Shown here one piece after another: positions 27,696 through 37,657 of a stretch of DNA of 64,000 nt. Positions within the stretch are counted from its first letter, which is position 1. Every line of letters begins with the position of its first letter. A program made the translations under genes and the position numbers. The DNA is from Janthinobacterium sp. GTDB lineage: Bacteria > Pseudomonadota > Gammaproteobacteria > Burkholderiales > Burkholderiaceae_D. Where the stretch lies: NCBI RefSeq assembly GCF_009923995.1, contig NZ_RFSK01000031.1, forward strand, positions 1-64,000. The letters are read 5' to 3'. The notes below the pieces were generated by a model. That model had not been told where the DNA came from. It searched no databases and was given only the letters and a program-made list of their open reading frames with translations.

Positions 27696-28811
27696 ATGGC
27701 GACCCTCACCTTTCCCCGCCTTTTCGCCGTCTGCGGCCTGGCATTGTCCCTGCTGGCGCCCGTGGCCCAGGCCGAGCGCCTGAAAGACCTGGCCAGCATC
27801 GCCGGCGTGCGCCAGAATCAGCTGATGGGCTATGGCCTCGTCGTCGGCCTCGACGGCAGCGGCGACCAGACCACGCAAACCCCGTTCACCATCCAGAGCG
27901 TGGCGGCGATGCTGCAGCAGCAGGGTATTAACTTGCCGCAAGGCACGAGCTTGCAACTGAAAAACGTCGCCGCCGTGATGGTGACGACGGCCTTGCCCGC
28001 GTTTGCCCAGCCGGGCCAGCTGCTCGACGTGACGGTATCGTCGATGGGCAATGCGAAAAGCTTGCGCGGCGGCACTTTACTGATGACCCCGCTGAAGGGT
28101 GCCGATGGCCAGGTGTACGGCATGGCGCAGGGCAACGTGCTGGTGGGCGGCGTGGGCGCGCAGGCGGCCGGCAGTTCCGTCGTCATCAATCACCTGTCCG
28201 TGGGACGCATCTCGGGCGGCGCCACCGTCGAGCGCAGCGTGCCTTCGGCGCTGGGCGCCAACAACACCGTCCGCCTGGAATTGAACGCCACCGATTTTGC
28301 CACCGCCAGCCGCGTGGTCGACGCCATCAACAGCCGCTACGGTCCCGGCACGGCCGCCGCGCTCGACGGGCGCGTGATCCAGGTGCAGTCGCCGGGCGGC
28401 AGCGACCAGCGCGTGGCCTTCCTGGGCCAGCTGGAAAGCATCGAAGTCAATCCGGCCCGCCTGGCGGCCAAGGTCATCATGAATGCGCGCACGGGCTCCG
28501 TCGTGATGAACCAGTCCGTGACCCTGGAAACGTGCGCCATTTCGCACGGCAACCTGTCCGTCACCATCAACGTCGAGCCGCAGGTGAGCCAGCCGGCGCC
28601 CCTGTCGGGCGGGCGCACGGTGGTGACGCAGACTGCGCAGATCGATATCAAGAAGGAACCGGGCAAGGTCATGCTGGTCAAGGGCGGCGCCTCGCTGTCG
28701 GACGTGGTGAAGGCCCTGAACGCCATCGGCGCCTCGCCGCAGGACCTGCTGGCCATCCTGCAGGCGATGAAGGCGGCCGGTTCGCTGCGCGCCGAACTGG
28801 AAATCATTTGA
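27696..28811 (+). CDS. flgI: Flagellar P-ring protein FlgI
   Basis: 371 residues. Cleavable signal peptide (LFAVCGLALSLLAPVAQA) then ERLKDLASIAGVRQNQLMGY and GLVVGLDGSGDQTTQTPFT, diagnostic of the periplasmic P-ring. Assembly needs FlgA, encoded divergently upstream. Two nt after flgH. Confidence 0.97.
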   Translation: MATLTFPRLFAVCGLALSLLAPVAQAERLKDLASIAGVRQNQLMGYGLVVGLDGSGDQTTQTPFTIQSVAAMLQQQGINLPQGTSLQLKNVAAVMVTTALPAFAQPGQLLDVTVSSMGNAKSLRGGTLLMTPLKGADGQVYGMAQGNVLVGGVGAQAAGSSVVINHLSVGRISGGATVERSVPSALGANNTVRLELNATDFATASRVVDAINSRYGPGTAAALDGRVIQVQSPGGSDQRVAFLGQLESIEVNPARLAAKVIMNARTGSVVMNQSVTLETCAISHGNLSVTINVEPQVSQPAPLSGGRTVVTQTAQIDIKKEPGKVMLVKGGASLSDVVKALNAIGASPQDLLAILQAMKAAGSLRAELEII

Positions 28812-28821
28812 TGGGCACGCC

Positions 28822-29736
28822 ATGATCAGTCAAACCGACCTCAGCAATACCGCCGCCTATGACGTGAAGGGCATGGATGGCTTGCGCCAGTCCGCCAAGG
28901 CGAAGGACCCCGCCGCGCTGAAGGAAGCGGCCACGCAGTTCGAGGCCATGTTCATCAACATGATGATGAAAAGCATGCGTGACGCCACGCCGCAGGACGG
29001 CATCATGGATAGCCAGCAAAGCAAGATGTACACCTCGATGCTGGACCAGCAGACGAGCCAGAACCTGGCCAAGCGGGGCACGGGCCTGGCTGACGTGCTG
29101 ATCCGCCAGCTGTCGTCCTCGGGCCAGGCGCTGGCGGCCGATGGCGCCGAGGCGCCGTCGCCCCGTTCGTCAAGCATCGCGCAGGCGCTGGCCGCCTTCC
29201 GCCAGCAGCAGGGCGCCATCGCCGACGGCGCCACGGGCGGCAAGACGCTCAGCGACAAGGCCAACGCCACGCAGGCGCCGCACGTGCGCGCCTTCCAGGA
29301 AAAGCTGGGCGTGCATGCGGAAGAAGCCAGCCGCGCCACCGGCATCCCGGCCAAGTTCATGCTGGGCCAGGCGGCGCTGGAAACGGGCTGGGGCAAGCGC
29401 GAAATCATCAGCCGCGACGGCAGCAGCAGCCACAACCTGTTCGGCATCAAGGCGACCAGCGACTGGAAGGGCAAGGTCACGGAAGCCGTCACGACGGAAT
29501 ACGTGAATGGCAAGGCGCAGCGCAAGGTGGAAAAATTCCGCGCCTACGACAGCTATGCGGACAGCTTCAAGGATTATGCGCAGTTGATTACCAACAACAA
29601 ACGCTATGAAAAAGTGCTGGCCAGCGCCGGCGACGCCAGCACCTTTGCCCAGGGCCTGCAAAAGGCAGGCTATGCGACGGACCCGAATTACGCTGCCAAA
29701 TTGACAAAGATTATCAAGAATTCGCTGGTCGGCTAA
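28822..29736 (+). CDS. flgJ: Peptidoglycan hydrolase / rod cap FlgJ
   Basis: 304 residues, two-domain form. N-terminal rod-capping domain (AATQFEAMFINMMMKSMRDA) and a C-terminal GH73 glucosaminidase-like domain (KFMLGQAALETGWGKREI with the catalytic Glu, then NLFGIKA). It opens the wall for the growing rod. Last gene of the flgB operon. Confidence 0.96.
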   Translation: MISQTDLSNTAAYDVKGMDGLRQSAKAKDPAALKEAATQFEAMFINMMMKSMRDATPQDGIMDSQQSKMYTSMLDQQTSQNLAKRGTGLADVLIRQLSSSGQALAADGAEAPSPRSSSIAQALAAFRQQQGAIADGATGGKTLSDKANATQAPHVRAFQEKLGVHAEEASRATGIPAKFMLGQAALETGWGKREIISRDGSSSHNLFGIKATSDWKGKVTEAVTTEYVNGKAQRKVEKFRAYDSYADSFKDYAQLITNNKRYEKVLASAGDASTFAQGLQKAGYATDPNYAAKLTKIIKNSLVG

Positions 29737-29740
29737 GAGT

Positions 29741-29820
29741 ACCTGTCAAGACCTGCTGCGCGTCGCGATCTGCGGCTTCCGATGCTCACTGTGCATGCGC
29801 TCGCTACGGTTTTGTCAGGT
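29741..29820. repeat. Intergenic palindromic element (80 nt)
   Basis: Ends ACCTGTCAAGACC (29741-29753) and GGTTTTGTCAGGT (29808-29820) pair with two mismatches. The interior CTGCGGC...GATGCTC matches the element at 47067-47184. It starts 5 nt after the flgJ stop. Confidence 0.6.
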
Positions 29821-29861
29821 GTAGCAAGAGGCATCCTTCACCCCCGCGCAAGCCGCGCGCT

Positions 29862-29888
29862 TCAAGTTTTCGCCGCGGCTGCCGTAAA
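29862..29888 (+). promoter_or_regulatory. Sigma-28 promoter of flgKL
   Basis: TCAAGTTT, 11 nt, GCCGTAAA: -35 with one change and six of eight -10 bases, spacing TCAA-N15 exact. Predicted start about 22 nt before the flgK ATG. Confidence 0.65.
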
Positions 29889-29916
29889 TACTTTTGACGG
29901 TAACCAATAAGACACC

Positions 29917-31884
29917 ATGACTTCGAATCTACTCAGCATCGGTAAGAGCGGTTTGCTTGCAGCGCAGGTGGGCCTGTCGACGACCGGGCATAACATCACC
30001 AATGCCAATGTGGACGGCTACAACCGCCAGGTGGTGCTGCAGCAGACGGCCCAGTTCAACAATGCCGGCTATGGCTTCGTGGGCAACGGTACCGAGGTAT
30101 CGCAAGTCAAGCGCCAGTACGACAGCTTCATGGCTTCCCAGGTGAATGGCGCGCAGGCGACCACCAGTTCGCTCGACGCGTATTACACGCAGATCAGCCA
30201 GATCGACAATATGCTGGCCGATCCCACGGCCGGGCTGTCGCCGGCGATGGCCGATTTCTTCAAGGGCGTGCAGGATTTCAGCTCGAATCCCTCGTCCGTC
30301 GCGTCGCGCCAGGCATTGCTGTCGAGCGCAAACTCGCTGACGGCGCGCTTCCAGGGCCTCAGCGCGCGCCTGACGGAAATCGGCGATGGCGTCAATTCGC
30401 AGATCACCTCGAACGTGAAGGTGATCAATTCCTATGCCAAGCAGATCGCGGACCTGAATACCTCGATCACCAACCTGACGGTGAATGAAAGCAATCAGCC
30501 CAACGATTTGCTGGACCAGCGCGACCAGCTGATCACGGAGCTGAACAAATACGTCAAGGCAACGGTTCAGCCTGGCGCCGGCAATTCGATCACCGTCTCG
30601 ATCGGCTCGGGCCAGCCGCTGGTGGTGGGCAGCAAGAACTTTGAACTGGCCGCCACGCCGTCGCCGACGGACCCGAACCGCCTCGACGTGGGCTATGTGA
30701 CGGGCACCACCGTCACCAAGCTGTCGGAAAGCTCCCTCAGCGGCGGCGCGCTGGGCGGCTTGCTGGAATTCCGCAGCGGCAGCCTGGACCGCATCCAGAA
30801 TTCCCTGGGCAAGGTCGCCATCGCGCTGGCCTCCACCTTCAACGAGCAGCACAAGCTGGGCCAGGACTTGAATGGCGACATGGGCGGCGACTTCTTCAAG
30901 CTGCCCGACCCCGTCATCGGCGCCGACTACCGCAACAACGCGACCAGCACGACCGCGCTGTCGGCCAAGATCAGCGATCCGACCCAGCTGACGGCCAGCG
31001 ACTATGCCGTGAAATACGACGGCTCGAACTATGTCGTGACGCGCCAGAGCGACGGCACGAAAACCACCATCAACCCGTATCCGCAGACGGTGCCGCAAAC
31101 CATCGACGGCGTGGATTTCTCGATCACGGGCACGGCTGCCGAAGGCGACAACTTCATGGTCAGGCCGACGGCCCACGGCGCGTCCGACCTGGCCGTGGCG
31201 ATTACCGACCGCAACAAGCTGGCCGCCGGCGCGCCGATCGCCACGGGCGCGCCCGTTAGCAACACGGGCAGCGGCAAGCTGGGTGCTGGTTCCGTGGACA
31301 AGGCATACTTGACTCCGGGCAATGCCCTGACGGCGCCCCTGACCTTGACGTACGACAAGGCAACTACTTCGCTGACGGGCTTCCCCGCGGGCCAGGCGGT
31401 GACGGTGAAAGGCTTGAACGGCGCCACCACCACCTATCCGGCCGGCACGGCGAACATCCCCTACACGGAAGGCGACAGCTTCAGCTTTGGCGGCATCAAC
31501 GTCAACATGACGGGCGCGCCCGCGCAGGGCGATACCTTTACCATTTCGCCGAACTCGGGCGGCGTGGGCGACAACCGCAATGCCGCCTTGCTGGCGGGAT
31601 TGCAGACGAAAAACATCCTCGAGGGCGGCAAGGCCACGTTCCAGGGCTCGTACGCGGAAACCGTCAGTTTTGTCGGCAACAAGACGCGCGAAGTCCAGGT
31701 CAGCGGCCTGGCCAGCATGGCCTTGCTGCAGCAGACTAGCACGCAGCAGCAGGCCGTGTCCGGCGTCAATCTCGATGAAGAGGCGGCCAACCTGCTGCGC
31801 TACCAGCAAGCCTACCAGGCTTGCGGCAAGGTCATGCAGATCGCCAGTACCCTGTTCGACGTGGTCATCGGCCTCGGACGTTAA
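29917..31884 (+). CDS. flgK: Hook-filament junction protein FlgK (HAP1)
   Basis: 655 residues. N-terminal SGLLAAQVGLSTTGHNITN and NVDGYNRQVV and C-terminal GVNLDEEAANLLRYQQAYQA motifs are intact; the middle is a long variable beta-rich region. First junction zone between hook and filament; cargo of FlgN. A sigma-28 promoter precedes it. Confidence 0.96.
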   Translation: MTSNLLSIGKSGLLAAQVGLSTTGHNITNANVDGYNRQVVLQQTAQFNNAGYGFVGNGTEVSQVKRQYDSFMASQVNGAQATTSSLDAYYTQISQIDNMLADPTAGLSPAMADFFKGVQDFSSNPSSVASRQALLSSANSLTARFQGLSARLTEIGDGVNSQITSNVKVINSYAKQIADLNTSITNLTVNESNQPNDLLDQRDQLITELNKYVKATVQPGAGNSITVSIGSGQPLVVGSKNFELAATPSPTDPNRLDVGYVTGTTVTKLSESSLSGGALGGLLEFRSGSLDRIQNSLGKVAIALASTFNEQHKLGQDLNGDMGGDFFKLPDPVIGADYRNNATSTTALSAKISDPTQLTASDYAVKYDGSNYVVTRQSDGTKTTINPYPQTVPQTIDGVDFSITGTAAEGDNFMVRPTAHGASDLAVAITDRNKLAAGAPIATGAPVSNTGSGKLGAGSVDKAYLTPGNALTAPLTLTYDKATTSLTGFPAGQAVTVKGLNGATTTYPAGTANIPYTEGDSFSFGGINVNMTGAPAQGDTFTISPNSGGVGDNRNAALLAGLQTKNILEGGKATFQGSYAETVSFVGNKTREVQVSGLASMALLQQTSTQQQAVSGVNLDEEAANLLRYQQAYQACGKVMQIASTLFDVVIGLGR

Positions 31885-31931
31885 TTATTTGAGCGGCAGC
31901 CTCGGGCGCCGCCACCTGGAAGGGCAGCATC

Positions 31932-33173
31932 ATGCGCATCAGTACCAAAATGATCTATGACGCGGGCAGCTCGCAGCTGAATACTCTGCAGGGCGCCCTG
32001 AACCGCACGCAGATGCAGCTGTCGGCCAACCGCCGCAACCTGACGCCGGCGGACGATCCCATCGCCTCGTCGCGCGCGCTGGAAGTGACGCAGTCGCAAT
32101 CGATCAACACGCAATTCGTGACGAACCGCTCGAATGCCAAGAATTTCCTGTCGCAGGAAGACCTGGCGCTGGCCAGCACCACCTCGCTGCTCGCCGACGT
32201 GCAGGAATTGGTGTTGAAGGCCGGCAACCCGGCATTGAAGGACGTCGACCGCCAGAGCCTGGCCACCGAACTGCAGGGCCGGCTGACGGACCTGATGGGC
32301 ATCGCCAACACTTCCGACAATGCGGGTGGCTACCTGTTTTCCGGCTACAAGTCGACCACGCAGCCGTTCAGCCTGACCCCGGGCGGCGCCACCTACGTGG
32401 GCGACCAGGGCCAGCGCGAGCTGCAGGTGGGCTCGGCGCGCTACCTGGCCACCAGCGACTCGGGCGCGGCCGTGTTCGAGAACAACCTGACGGGCAATGG
32501 CAAGTTCACCACGGCACCCGACGCGGGCAACTTCACGCGCGGCGGCGCCGGCATCATTTCTGGCGGCACCGTCACCGATCCCACCAAGTTGACGGGGCAC
32601 AAGTATTCCATCGATTTCCAGGTGACGGGCACGGGCACCGACGCCACCACGACCTACACCGTGACGGACGTGACCCTGGGCCAGACGATACCGAATCCGG
32701 CCGTGCCCGTGGCCTACAAGGCGGGCGACGCCATCAACTTTGACGGGCAGCAAGTGTCCATCACGGGCAAGCCGGCCGACCAGGACAAGTTCACCCTGGA
32801 GCCGAGCGGCAAGGAATCGATCTTTACCACCATCACCAACCTGATCGGCGCACTGGGCCAGCCGGCGTCGGGCGACGCGGGCCAGGCGCGCCTGACGGCC
32901 AGCCTGAACGCCGCGCACAACATTCTCGACACGGCCTACGACAACGTGCTGTCCGTGCGCGCGGAAGTGGGCTCGCGGCTGAAGGAACTCGACACGCTCG
33001 ACAGCGCTGGCGACGACCTCGACCTGCAATATGCGAGCACCCTGTCCGGCCTGCAGGACCTGGACATGGTGAAGACGATTTCCCTCTTCAGCCAGCAGCA
33101 GATCACGCTGCAGGCGGCGCAGAAATCGTTTACCTCCATTTCGGGCTTGTCGCTGTTTAATTACATCAGCTAA
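31932..33173 (+). CDS. flgL: Hook-filament junction protein FlgL (HAP3)
   Basis: 413 residues. Flagellin-like ends: MRISTKMIYDAGSSQLNTLQ with LTPADDPIASSRALEV, and the C-terminal LQDLDMVKTISLFSQQQITL. It links FlgK to flagellin. Followed by a strong terminator, so it closes the flgKL transcript. Confidence 0.95.
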   Translation: MRISTKMIYDAGSSQLNTLQGALNRTQMQLSANRRNLTPADDPIASSRALEVTQSQSINTQFVTNRSNAKNFLSQEDLALASTTSLLADVQELVLKAGNPALKDVDRQSLATELQGRLTDLMGIANTSDNAGGYLFSGYKSTTQPFSLTPGGATYVGDQGQRELQVGSARYLATSDSGAAVFENNLTGNGKFTTAPDAGNFTRGGAGIISGGTVTDPTKLTGHKYSIDFQVTGTGTDATTTYTVTDVTLGQTIPNPAVPVAYKAGDAINFDGQQVSITGKPADQDKFTLEPSGKESIFTTITNLIGALGQPASGDAGQARLTASLNAAHNILDTAYDNVLSVRAEVGSRLKELDTLDSAGDDLDLQYASTLSGLQDLDMVKTISLFSQQQITLQAAQKSFTSISGLSLFNYIS

Positions 33174-33193
33174 GCCAGCCGTTTCAAGGCCAG

Positions 33194-33231
33194 GCCGGGG
33201 CAGGGAAGCCATCTCCCGCCCCGGCTTTTTT
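33194..33231 (+). terminator. Rho-independent terminator of flgKL
   Basis: GCCGGGGC-a-GGGA, short loop, TCCC-GCCCCGGC, then TTTTTT, 20 bp after the flgL stop. Confidence 0.9.
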
Positions 33232-33258
33232 GCGCCTGCAAGATGGCCATCCTGGCAA

Positions 33259-33294
33259 GATATGCAGGCAAACTGTGCAGTCTACCTGCATATC
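33259..33294 (+). promoter_or_regulatory. Palindromic operator at the marR-type promoter
   Basis: GATATGCAGG (33259-33268) and CCTGCATATC (33285-33294) form perfect 10-bp inverted arms with a 16-bp gap, just upstream of a TATACT -10 candidate (33298-33303) and 39 bp before the regulator ATG. The position suits autorepression. Confidence 0.6.
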
Positions 33295-33332
33295 TGTTAT
33301 ACTTGGGCCTGTTGATCCACCACGCGGCCCCC

Positions 33333-33785
33333 ATGACCACCCCACAAGAAGACCATCAAAGCCACGAGCAAGTGCTGCAACTGGCCAGCGAATTGCGCAT
33401 CCTCATCGGCAAGCTGCGCCGCCGCCTGCGCGAGGAATCGCAGCTGGGCGACGTCAGCATGTCGCAGCAATCCGTGCTCAGCCGTTTGGAACGCGAAGGC
33501 CCGGCCACCGTCAGCAGCCTGGCGCGCGCCGAAGGCATGCGGCCCCAGTCGATGGCCGCCACCGTGCTGGCCCTGACGGAGGCGCGGCTGGTGACGGGCG
33601 CGCCCGATCCGCTCGACGGCCGGCAAACCATCCTGACCCTGACGGACAGCTGCCGCGCCTGGATCGCGTCCAGCCGCGCGGCGCGCGAAGACTGGCTGGC
33701 GCGCACCATGGAAACCCGGCTCACGCCGGCCGAAGTCACCGAACTGGACAAGGCGGTGACGCTACTCAAACGTTTGGCGCAATGA
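33333..33785 (+). CDS. MarR family transcriptional regulator
   Basis: 150 residues. Winged helix: SQQSVLSRLEREGPATVSS, LARAEGMRPQSMAATVLALT as recognition region, and the wing DPLDGRQTILTL. The start at MTTPQEDHQ fits the family N-terminus; an ATG at 33243 would cross the operator. It is followed 52 bp later by an MFS exporter, the usual MarR-exporter pair responding to small aromatic or toxic compounds. Not a flagellar gene. Confidence 0.9.
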   Translation: MTTPQEDHQSHEQVLQLASELRILIGKLRRRLREESQLGDVSMSQQSVLSRLEREGPATVSSLARAEGMRPQSMAATVLALTEARLVTGAPDPLDGRQTILTLTDSCRAWIASSRAAREDWLARTMETRLTPAEVTELDKAVTLLKRLAQ

Positions 33786-33837
33786 CCCCGGTGATTGCGA
33801 CCCCGAAACCCAAGGCAAGGAGGCCTTTCCCCCACAG

Positions 33838-35097
33838 ATGAAAAACACATTCCGTTCGCTACGCAATCCCAATTACCGTATCTGGGCCGGCGGTGCCCTC
33901 GTGTCGAACGTCGGCACGTGGATGCAGCGCACGGCGCAGGATTGGCTGGTGCTGAGCGAATTGACGCAGCACAAGGCCAGCGCCGTCGGCATCGTCATGG
34001 CCCTGCAATTCGGCCCGCAGCTGCTGTTGCTGCCCCTGACGGGCATGGCGGCCGACCTGCTCGACCGCCGGAAACTGCTGCTGTTCACGCAGGCGGCCAT
34101 GGGCTTGCTGGCGCTGGGACTGGGCCTGCTGTGCATCAGCGGCCTGGTGCAACTGTGGCACGTGTATGTGTTTGCCTTCCTGCTGGGTTGCGTGACGGCC
34201 TTCGATTCGCCCGTGCGCCAGACCTTCGTTTCCGAGATCGTCGAGGAAGACGACCTGACCAACGCCGTGGCGCTCAACTCCACCTCGTTCAATGCGGCGC
34301 GCATGCTGGGCCCGGCCGTCGCGGGGCTGCTGATCAGCAGCGTCGGCAGCGGCTGGGTCTTCATCATCAACGCCTTCTCGTTTGCCGCCGTGATCGGTTC
34401 GCTGTTGCTGCTGCGCGTGGAACTGCTGCGCCGCGCGCCGCGCCTGAAGGCCACGCGCGCCAGCCTGGGCGAGGGCTTCCGCTACGTGCGCCAGCGGCCC
34501 GACCTGATGGCCATCCTGCTGATGCTGTTCCTGATCGGCACCTTCGGCCTGAATTTCCCGATTTTCCTGTCCACCATGTCGGTGACGGCCTTCCATGCGG
34601 GCGCGGGCCAGTATGGCGTGCTCAGTTCCATCATGGCCTGCGGCTCCGTGGCGGGCGCCCTGCTGGCGGCGGGCCGCGGCCGGCCCACGCTGGCCTTGCT
34701 GCTGGGCGCGGCCGCGCTGTTCGGCGTCGGCTGCGCGCTGGCCGCCGTGATGCCCAATTACTGGCTGTTCGGCATCATGCTGGTGGTGATCGGCATCGCC
34801 GCGCAAACCTTTACCACCAGCGTCAACAGCAGCGTGCAGCTGTCCACGGCGCCCGCCATGCGGGGCCGGGTGATGGCGATCCTGCTGGCGATCTCGGCGG
34901 GCGGCACGCCGCTGGGCGCGCCCATCGTGGGCTGGGTGGCGGACACCTTCGGCCCCCGCTGGGCGCTGGGCATCGGCGCCGTGTCGGGCCTGGCGGCGGC
35001 CCTCGTCGGCGTGCGCTACCTGGTGAAACACCACCAGCTGAAGCTCCATCTCGACCTGCGGCGCTGGCGCGTGGCGCTGAGCACCGACCAGCACTGA
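33838..35097 (+). CDS. MFS transporter (DHA3/EntS-like exporter)
   Basis: 419 residues, about 12 predicted membrane helices. The N-terminus FRSLRNPNYRIWAGGALVSN and the loop DLLDRRKLLL between helices 2 and 3 are typical of the DHA3 group (EntS-like). The ATG has AAGGAGG but 14 nt away, so the start is moderately sure. Co-regulated with the MarR gene. Substrate unknown. Converges on fliR, with 8 bp between the stops. Confidence 0.88.
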   Translation: MKNTFRSLRNPNYRIWAGGALVSNVGTWMQRTAQDWLVLSELTQHKASAVGIVMALQFGPQLLLLPLTGMAADLLDRRKLLLFTQAAMGLLALGLGLLCISGLVQLWHVYVFAFLLGCVTAFDSPVRQTFVSEIVEEDDLTNAVALNSTSFNAARMLGPAVAGLLISSVGSGWVFIINAFSFAAVIGSLLLLRVELLRRAPRLKATRASLGEGFRYVRQRPDLMAILLMLFLIGTFGLNFPIFLSTMSVTAFHAGAGQYGVLSSIMACGSVAGALLAAGRGRPTLALLLGAAALFGVGCALAAVMPNYWLFGIMLVVIGIAAQTFTTSVNSSVQLSTAPAMRGRVMAILLAISAGGTPLGAPIVGWVADTFGPRWALGIGAVSGLAAALVGVRYLVKHHQLKLHLDLRRWRVALSTDQH

Positions 35098-35105
35098 GTC
35101 CGGCC

Positions 35106-35960
35106 TCAGCGTGCCGGCGGGGCTGGCGGCGCGGGCCGCAGGGGATTCGGCGGTACGGGCGGCGGCGGCCGGTCGCGCGCGGCGAAGCCGCGCGGCAGCA
35201 GACGCGCCGTTTCTATGCCGCGCAGGAACATGTTCTGGAAGGGCGTGGCCAGGTAGGGCAGGACCATGCCGATCACCAGCAAGCCCACGCCCAGGGTGAC
35301 GGGGAAGCCGATGCCGAAAATGTTCAGCTGCGGCGCGGCCCGCGTCAGGATGCCCAGCGCCACGTTGGTCAGCAGCAGGGCGGCGATGACGGGCAGGGCG
35401 ATCTGCAGGCCGGAACGGAAGATTTCACCGCCCCAGGCGGCCAGCTGCTGGAAGCCGCCGCCGCTGATGGGGCTGGCGGAAATGGGCAGGCTGACGAAAC
35501 TTTCCGCCAGCGCCGCCAGCAGCACCAGGTGGCCATTGACTGTGAGAAACATCAACGTGGCCAGCATGACGAGGAACTGGCTGATGGCGGACGAGCGGCC
35601 CTTGGTCTGCGGATCGAAGAACGAGGCGAAGCCCAGGCCCATGGTCAGGCTGCTGATCTCGCCCGCCATTTCGATGGCGGAAAACACGATGCGGATGGTA
35701 AAGCCCATGGCCAGTCCCACCAGCATTTCCTGCGTGAGGATCAGCAGGCCGGGCAGGGACATCGGGTTGACGGCGGGCAAGGCCGGCACGCCGGGCGCGA
35801 TGATCATGGCCAGCAGGGCGCCCAGCGCCACCTTGACGGTGGCCGGCACGGCCGCGTTGCCGAACAGGGGCGCGGCCGCGATCAGGCCGAGGATGCGGCT
35901 GAGTGGCCACAGCAGCGCCGCGATCCACGTGTTCAGTTCGATGCTGGACAGGGTCAGCAT
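35106..35960 (-). CDS. fliR: Flagellar export gate protein FliR
   Basis: 284 residues with six or so membrane helices; AAPLFGNAAVPATVKVALG and FASFFDPQTKG are family motifs. Part of the FliPQR export channel. The C-terminal 25 residues are unusually Pro-rich (RPPPPVPPNPLRPAPPAPPA). Last gene of the fliLMNOPQR run. Confidence 0.95.
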   Translation of the reverse strand: MLTLSSIELNTWIAALLWPLSRILGLIAAAPLFGNAAVPATVKVALGALLAMIIAPGVPALPAVNPMSLPGLLILTQEMLVGLAMGFTIRIVFSAIEMAGEISSLTMGLGFASFFDPQTKGRSSAISQFLVMLATLMFLTVNGHLVLLAALAESFVSLPISASPISGGGFQQLAAWGGEIFRSGLQIALPVIAALLLTNVALGILTRAAPQLNIFGIGFPVTLGVGLLVIGMVLPYLATPFQNMFLRGIETARLLPRGFAARDRPPPPVPPNPLRPAPPAPPAR

Positions 35961-35982
35961 GGCCTATGCCCTTGCCGCATGC

Positions 35983-36252
35983 CTAGCCGACCAGGTTCGG
36001 GATGCCCGTGAAGACCTGGCGCATGTAGTCGAGCATGACAGACAGCATCCACGGTCCCGCCACGACGATGGCGATGAAAATGCCCACCAGCTTGGGAATG
36101 AAGGACAGGGTCGCCTCGTTGATCTGCGTGGCGGCCTGGAAGATGCTGACGACCAGACCGATGATGAGGGCGACGAGCAGCATGGGCGCGGCCACCATCA
36201 GGGTGATTTCCATCGCCTGGCGGCCCAGGGTCATGACGCTTTCGGGTGTCAT
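35983..36252 (-). CDS. fliQ: Flagellar export gate protein FliQ
   Basis: 89 residues, two membrane helices, with GRQAMEITLMVAAPMLLVAL and QEAT-like QAATQINEATLSF. Standard size. Lies between fliP and fliR, and completes the export channel. Confidence 0.96.
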   Translation of the reverse strand: MTPESVMTLGRQAMEITLMVAAPMLLVALIIGLVVSIFQAATQINEATLSFIPKLVGIFIAIVVAGPWMLSVMLDYMRQVFTGIPNLVG

Positions 36253-36261
36253 CGTCGTCCC

Positions 36262-37020
36262 CTAGTAAAAACTCTGTGACAGCGAACCGAGCAGCAGCTG
36301 CCAGCCATCGACCAGCACGAACAGCATCAACTTGAACGGCAGCGAAATGGTCGCTGGCGACATCATCATCATGCCCATCGACATCAGCACGCTGGCGACC
36401 ACCATGTCGATGATCAAAAACGGGATGAAGATGGCAAAGCCGATCTGGAAAGCCGTTTTCAGCTCGCTCGTGACGAAGGCGGGCACGAGGATGCGCAGCG
36501 GCACGTCTTCCGGGCCTTGCAGGGCCGGCGTGCGCGACATCTTGGCGAACAGGGCCAGATCGGCCTGGCGCGTCTGCTTGAGCATGAAGGTCTTCAGCGG
36601 TTCCACACCCTTGTCCATCGCCTGCTGCATGCTGATCTTGTTTTCCTGGTAAGGCTGGTAGGCATCCGTATAGATCTTGTCGAACACGGGGCCCATGACG
36701 AACAGCGTCAGGAACAGGGCCAGGCCCACCAGCACCTGGTTCGGCGGCGCCGACTGCGTGCCGATGGCCTGGCGCAGCAGGGACAGCACGATGATGATGC
36801 GCGTAAAGCAGGTCATCATCAAGAGGGCCGCCGGCAGGAAGGTGAGCGACGTCATCAGGATGAGCGTCTGCACCGGCAGCGAATAGTTCTGGCCGCCTCC
36901 CGGCGCCGGCGTGCTGGTGAAGGCCGGGATGCCCGGTTCGGCCAGGGCCCACAGCGGCAGGGCCAGGGCGACGGCCGCCAGCAGCCAGGTCAGGGGAGTC
37001 TTGATATTGCTCAATGCCAT
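36262..37020 (-). CDS. fliP: Flagellar export gate protein FliP
   Basis: 252 residues. Signal peptide ([18 protein letters not shown]), then [40 protein letters not shown] and the C-terminal helices ending [11 protein letters not shown]. The ATG at 37020 has AAGG 8 nt upstream and gives a normal signal peptide; in-frame ATGs at 37035 and 37053 would overlap or approach fliO. Confidence 0.94.
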   Translation of the reverse strand: MALSNIKTPLTWLLAAVALALPLWALAEPGIPAFTSTPAPGGGQNYSLPVQTLILMTSLTFLPAALLMMTCFTRIIIVLSLLRQAIGTQSAPPNQVLVGLALFLTLFVMGPVFDKIYTDAYQPYQENKISMQQAMDKGVEPLKTFMLKQTRQADLALFAKMSRTPALQGPEDVPLRILVPAFVTSELKTAFQIGFAIFIPFLIIDMVVASVLMSMGMMMMSPATISLPFKLMLFVLVDGWQLLLGSLSQSFY

Positions 37021-37042
37021 CGTCCGCGCCTTCATTGCCTGC

Positions 37043-37657
37043 TTATTTTCCATTGCGTTTTTCGATGGTCTGTTTCAGCCACTCGGAAAAGTTGGCGGCG
37101 GCAGGGCCGTTCTGCGCGGCGGCCGGCAGCGGCAAGTCGCCTTCCTGGCGCGGCATCGTCGCCAGCGCATTCACGCGGCCGGGCGAGGCGCCGACGACGA
37201 TCCACTGGTCGGCCACTTCGATGAGGACGATGCGTTCGCGCCCGCCCAGGTTGAGCGAGCTGACGACGCGCATGCGGGCGTTGCCGCCCATGGCTTTCGG
37301 GCCGTAGCGCTTCATGAACCAGGCCAGGCCGATCAGCAGGGCCAGCACGAAGACGAGGGCCACAATGGTTTGCAGCAGGCTGCCGGCCGAGGTCGCGGGC
37401 GCCATCGTCATCGGCGCGCCGGGCGGCATGGCGGGCAGGGCGGCGGCGGGCGCGGCGGCCGTGTCGGCTGCCGCCGTTGCTTTCTCGGCAGTAGCGGGGG
37501 CAGGCGTGCTGTCCGCCGCCGTGGCGGCCGGAGCCGAGGCCGGGGCGGAAGCCACGGCGGCCGCGGCCGGTGCGGCAACGGCCGCCGGCGCGGCATGGGC
37601 AATGCAGCATGCCGCCGCCAGCGGCAGCATGATGGAAATCAACAGGCCAGGCTTCAT
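37043..37657 (-). CDS. fliO: Flagellar biosynthesis protein FliO
   Basis: 204 residues. A signal-like N-terminus, about 70 residues of Ala/Pro/Thr low complexity, one membrane helix ([21 protein letters not shown]), then the FliO cytoplasmic domain with [18 protein letters not shown]. It helps assemble FliP. Its ATG overlaps the fliN stop by 4 nt (ATGA). Confidence 0.9.
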   Translation of the reverse strand: MKPGLLISIMLPLAAACCIAHAAPAAVAAPAAAAVASAPASAPAATAADSTPAPATAEKATAAADTAAAPAAALPAMPPGAPMTMAPATSAGSLLQTIVALVFVLALLIGLAWFMKRYGPKAMGGNARMRVVSSLNLGGRERIVLIEVADQWIVVGASPGRVNALATMPRQEGDLPLPAAAQNGPAAANFSEWLKQTIEKRNGK

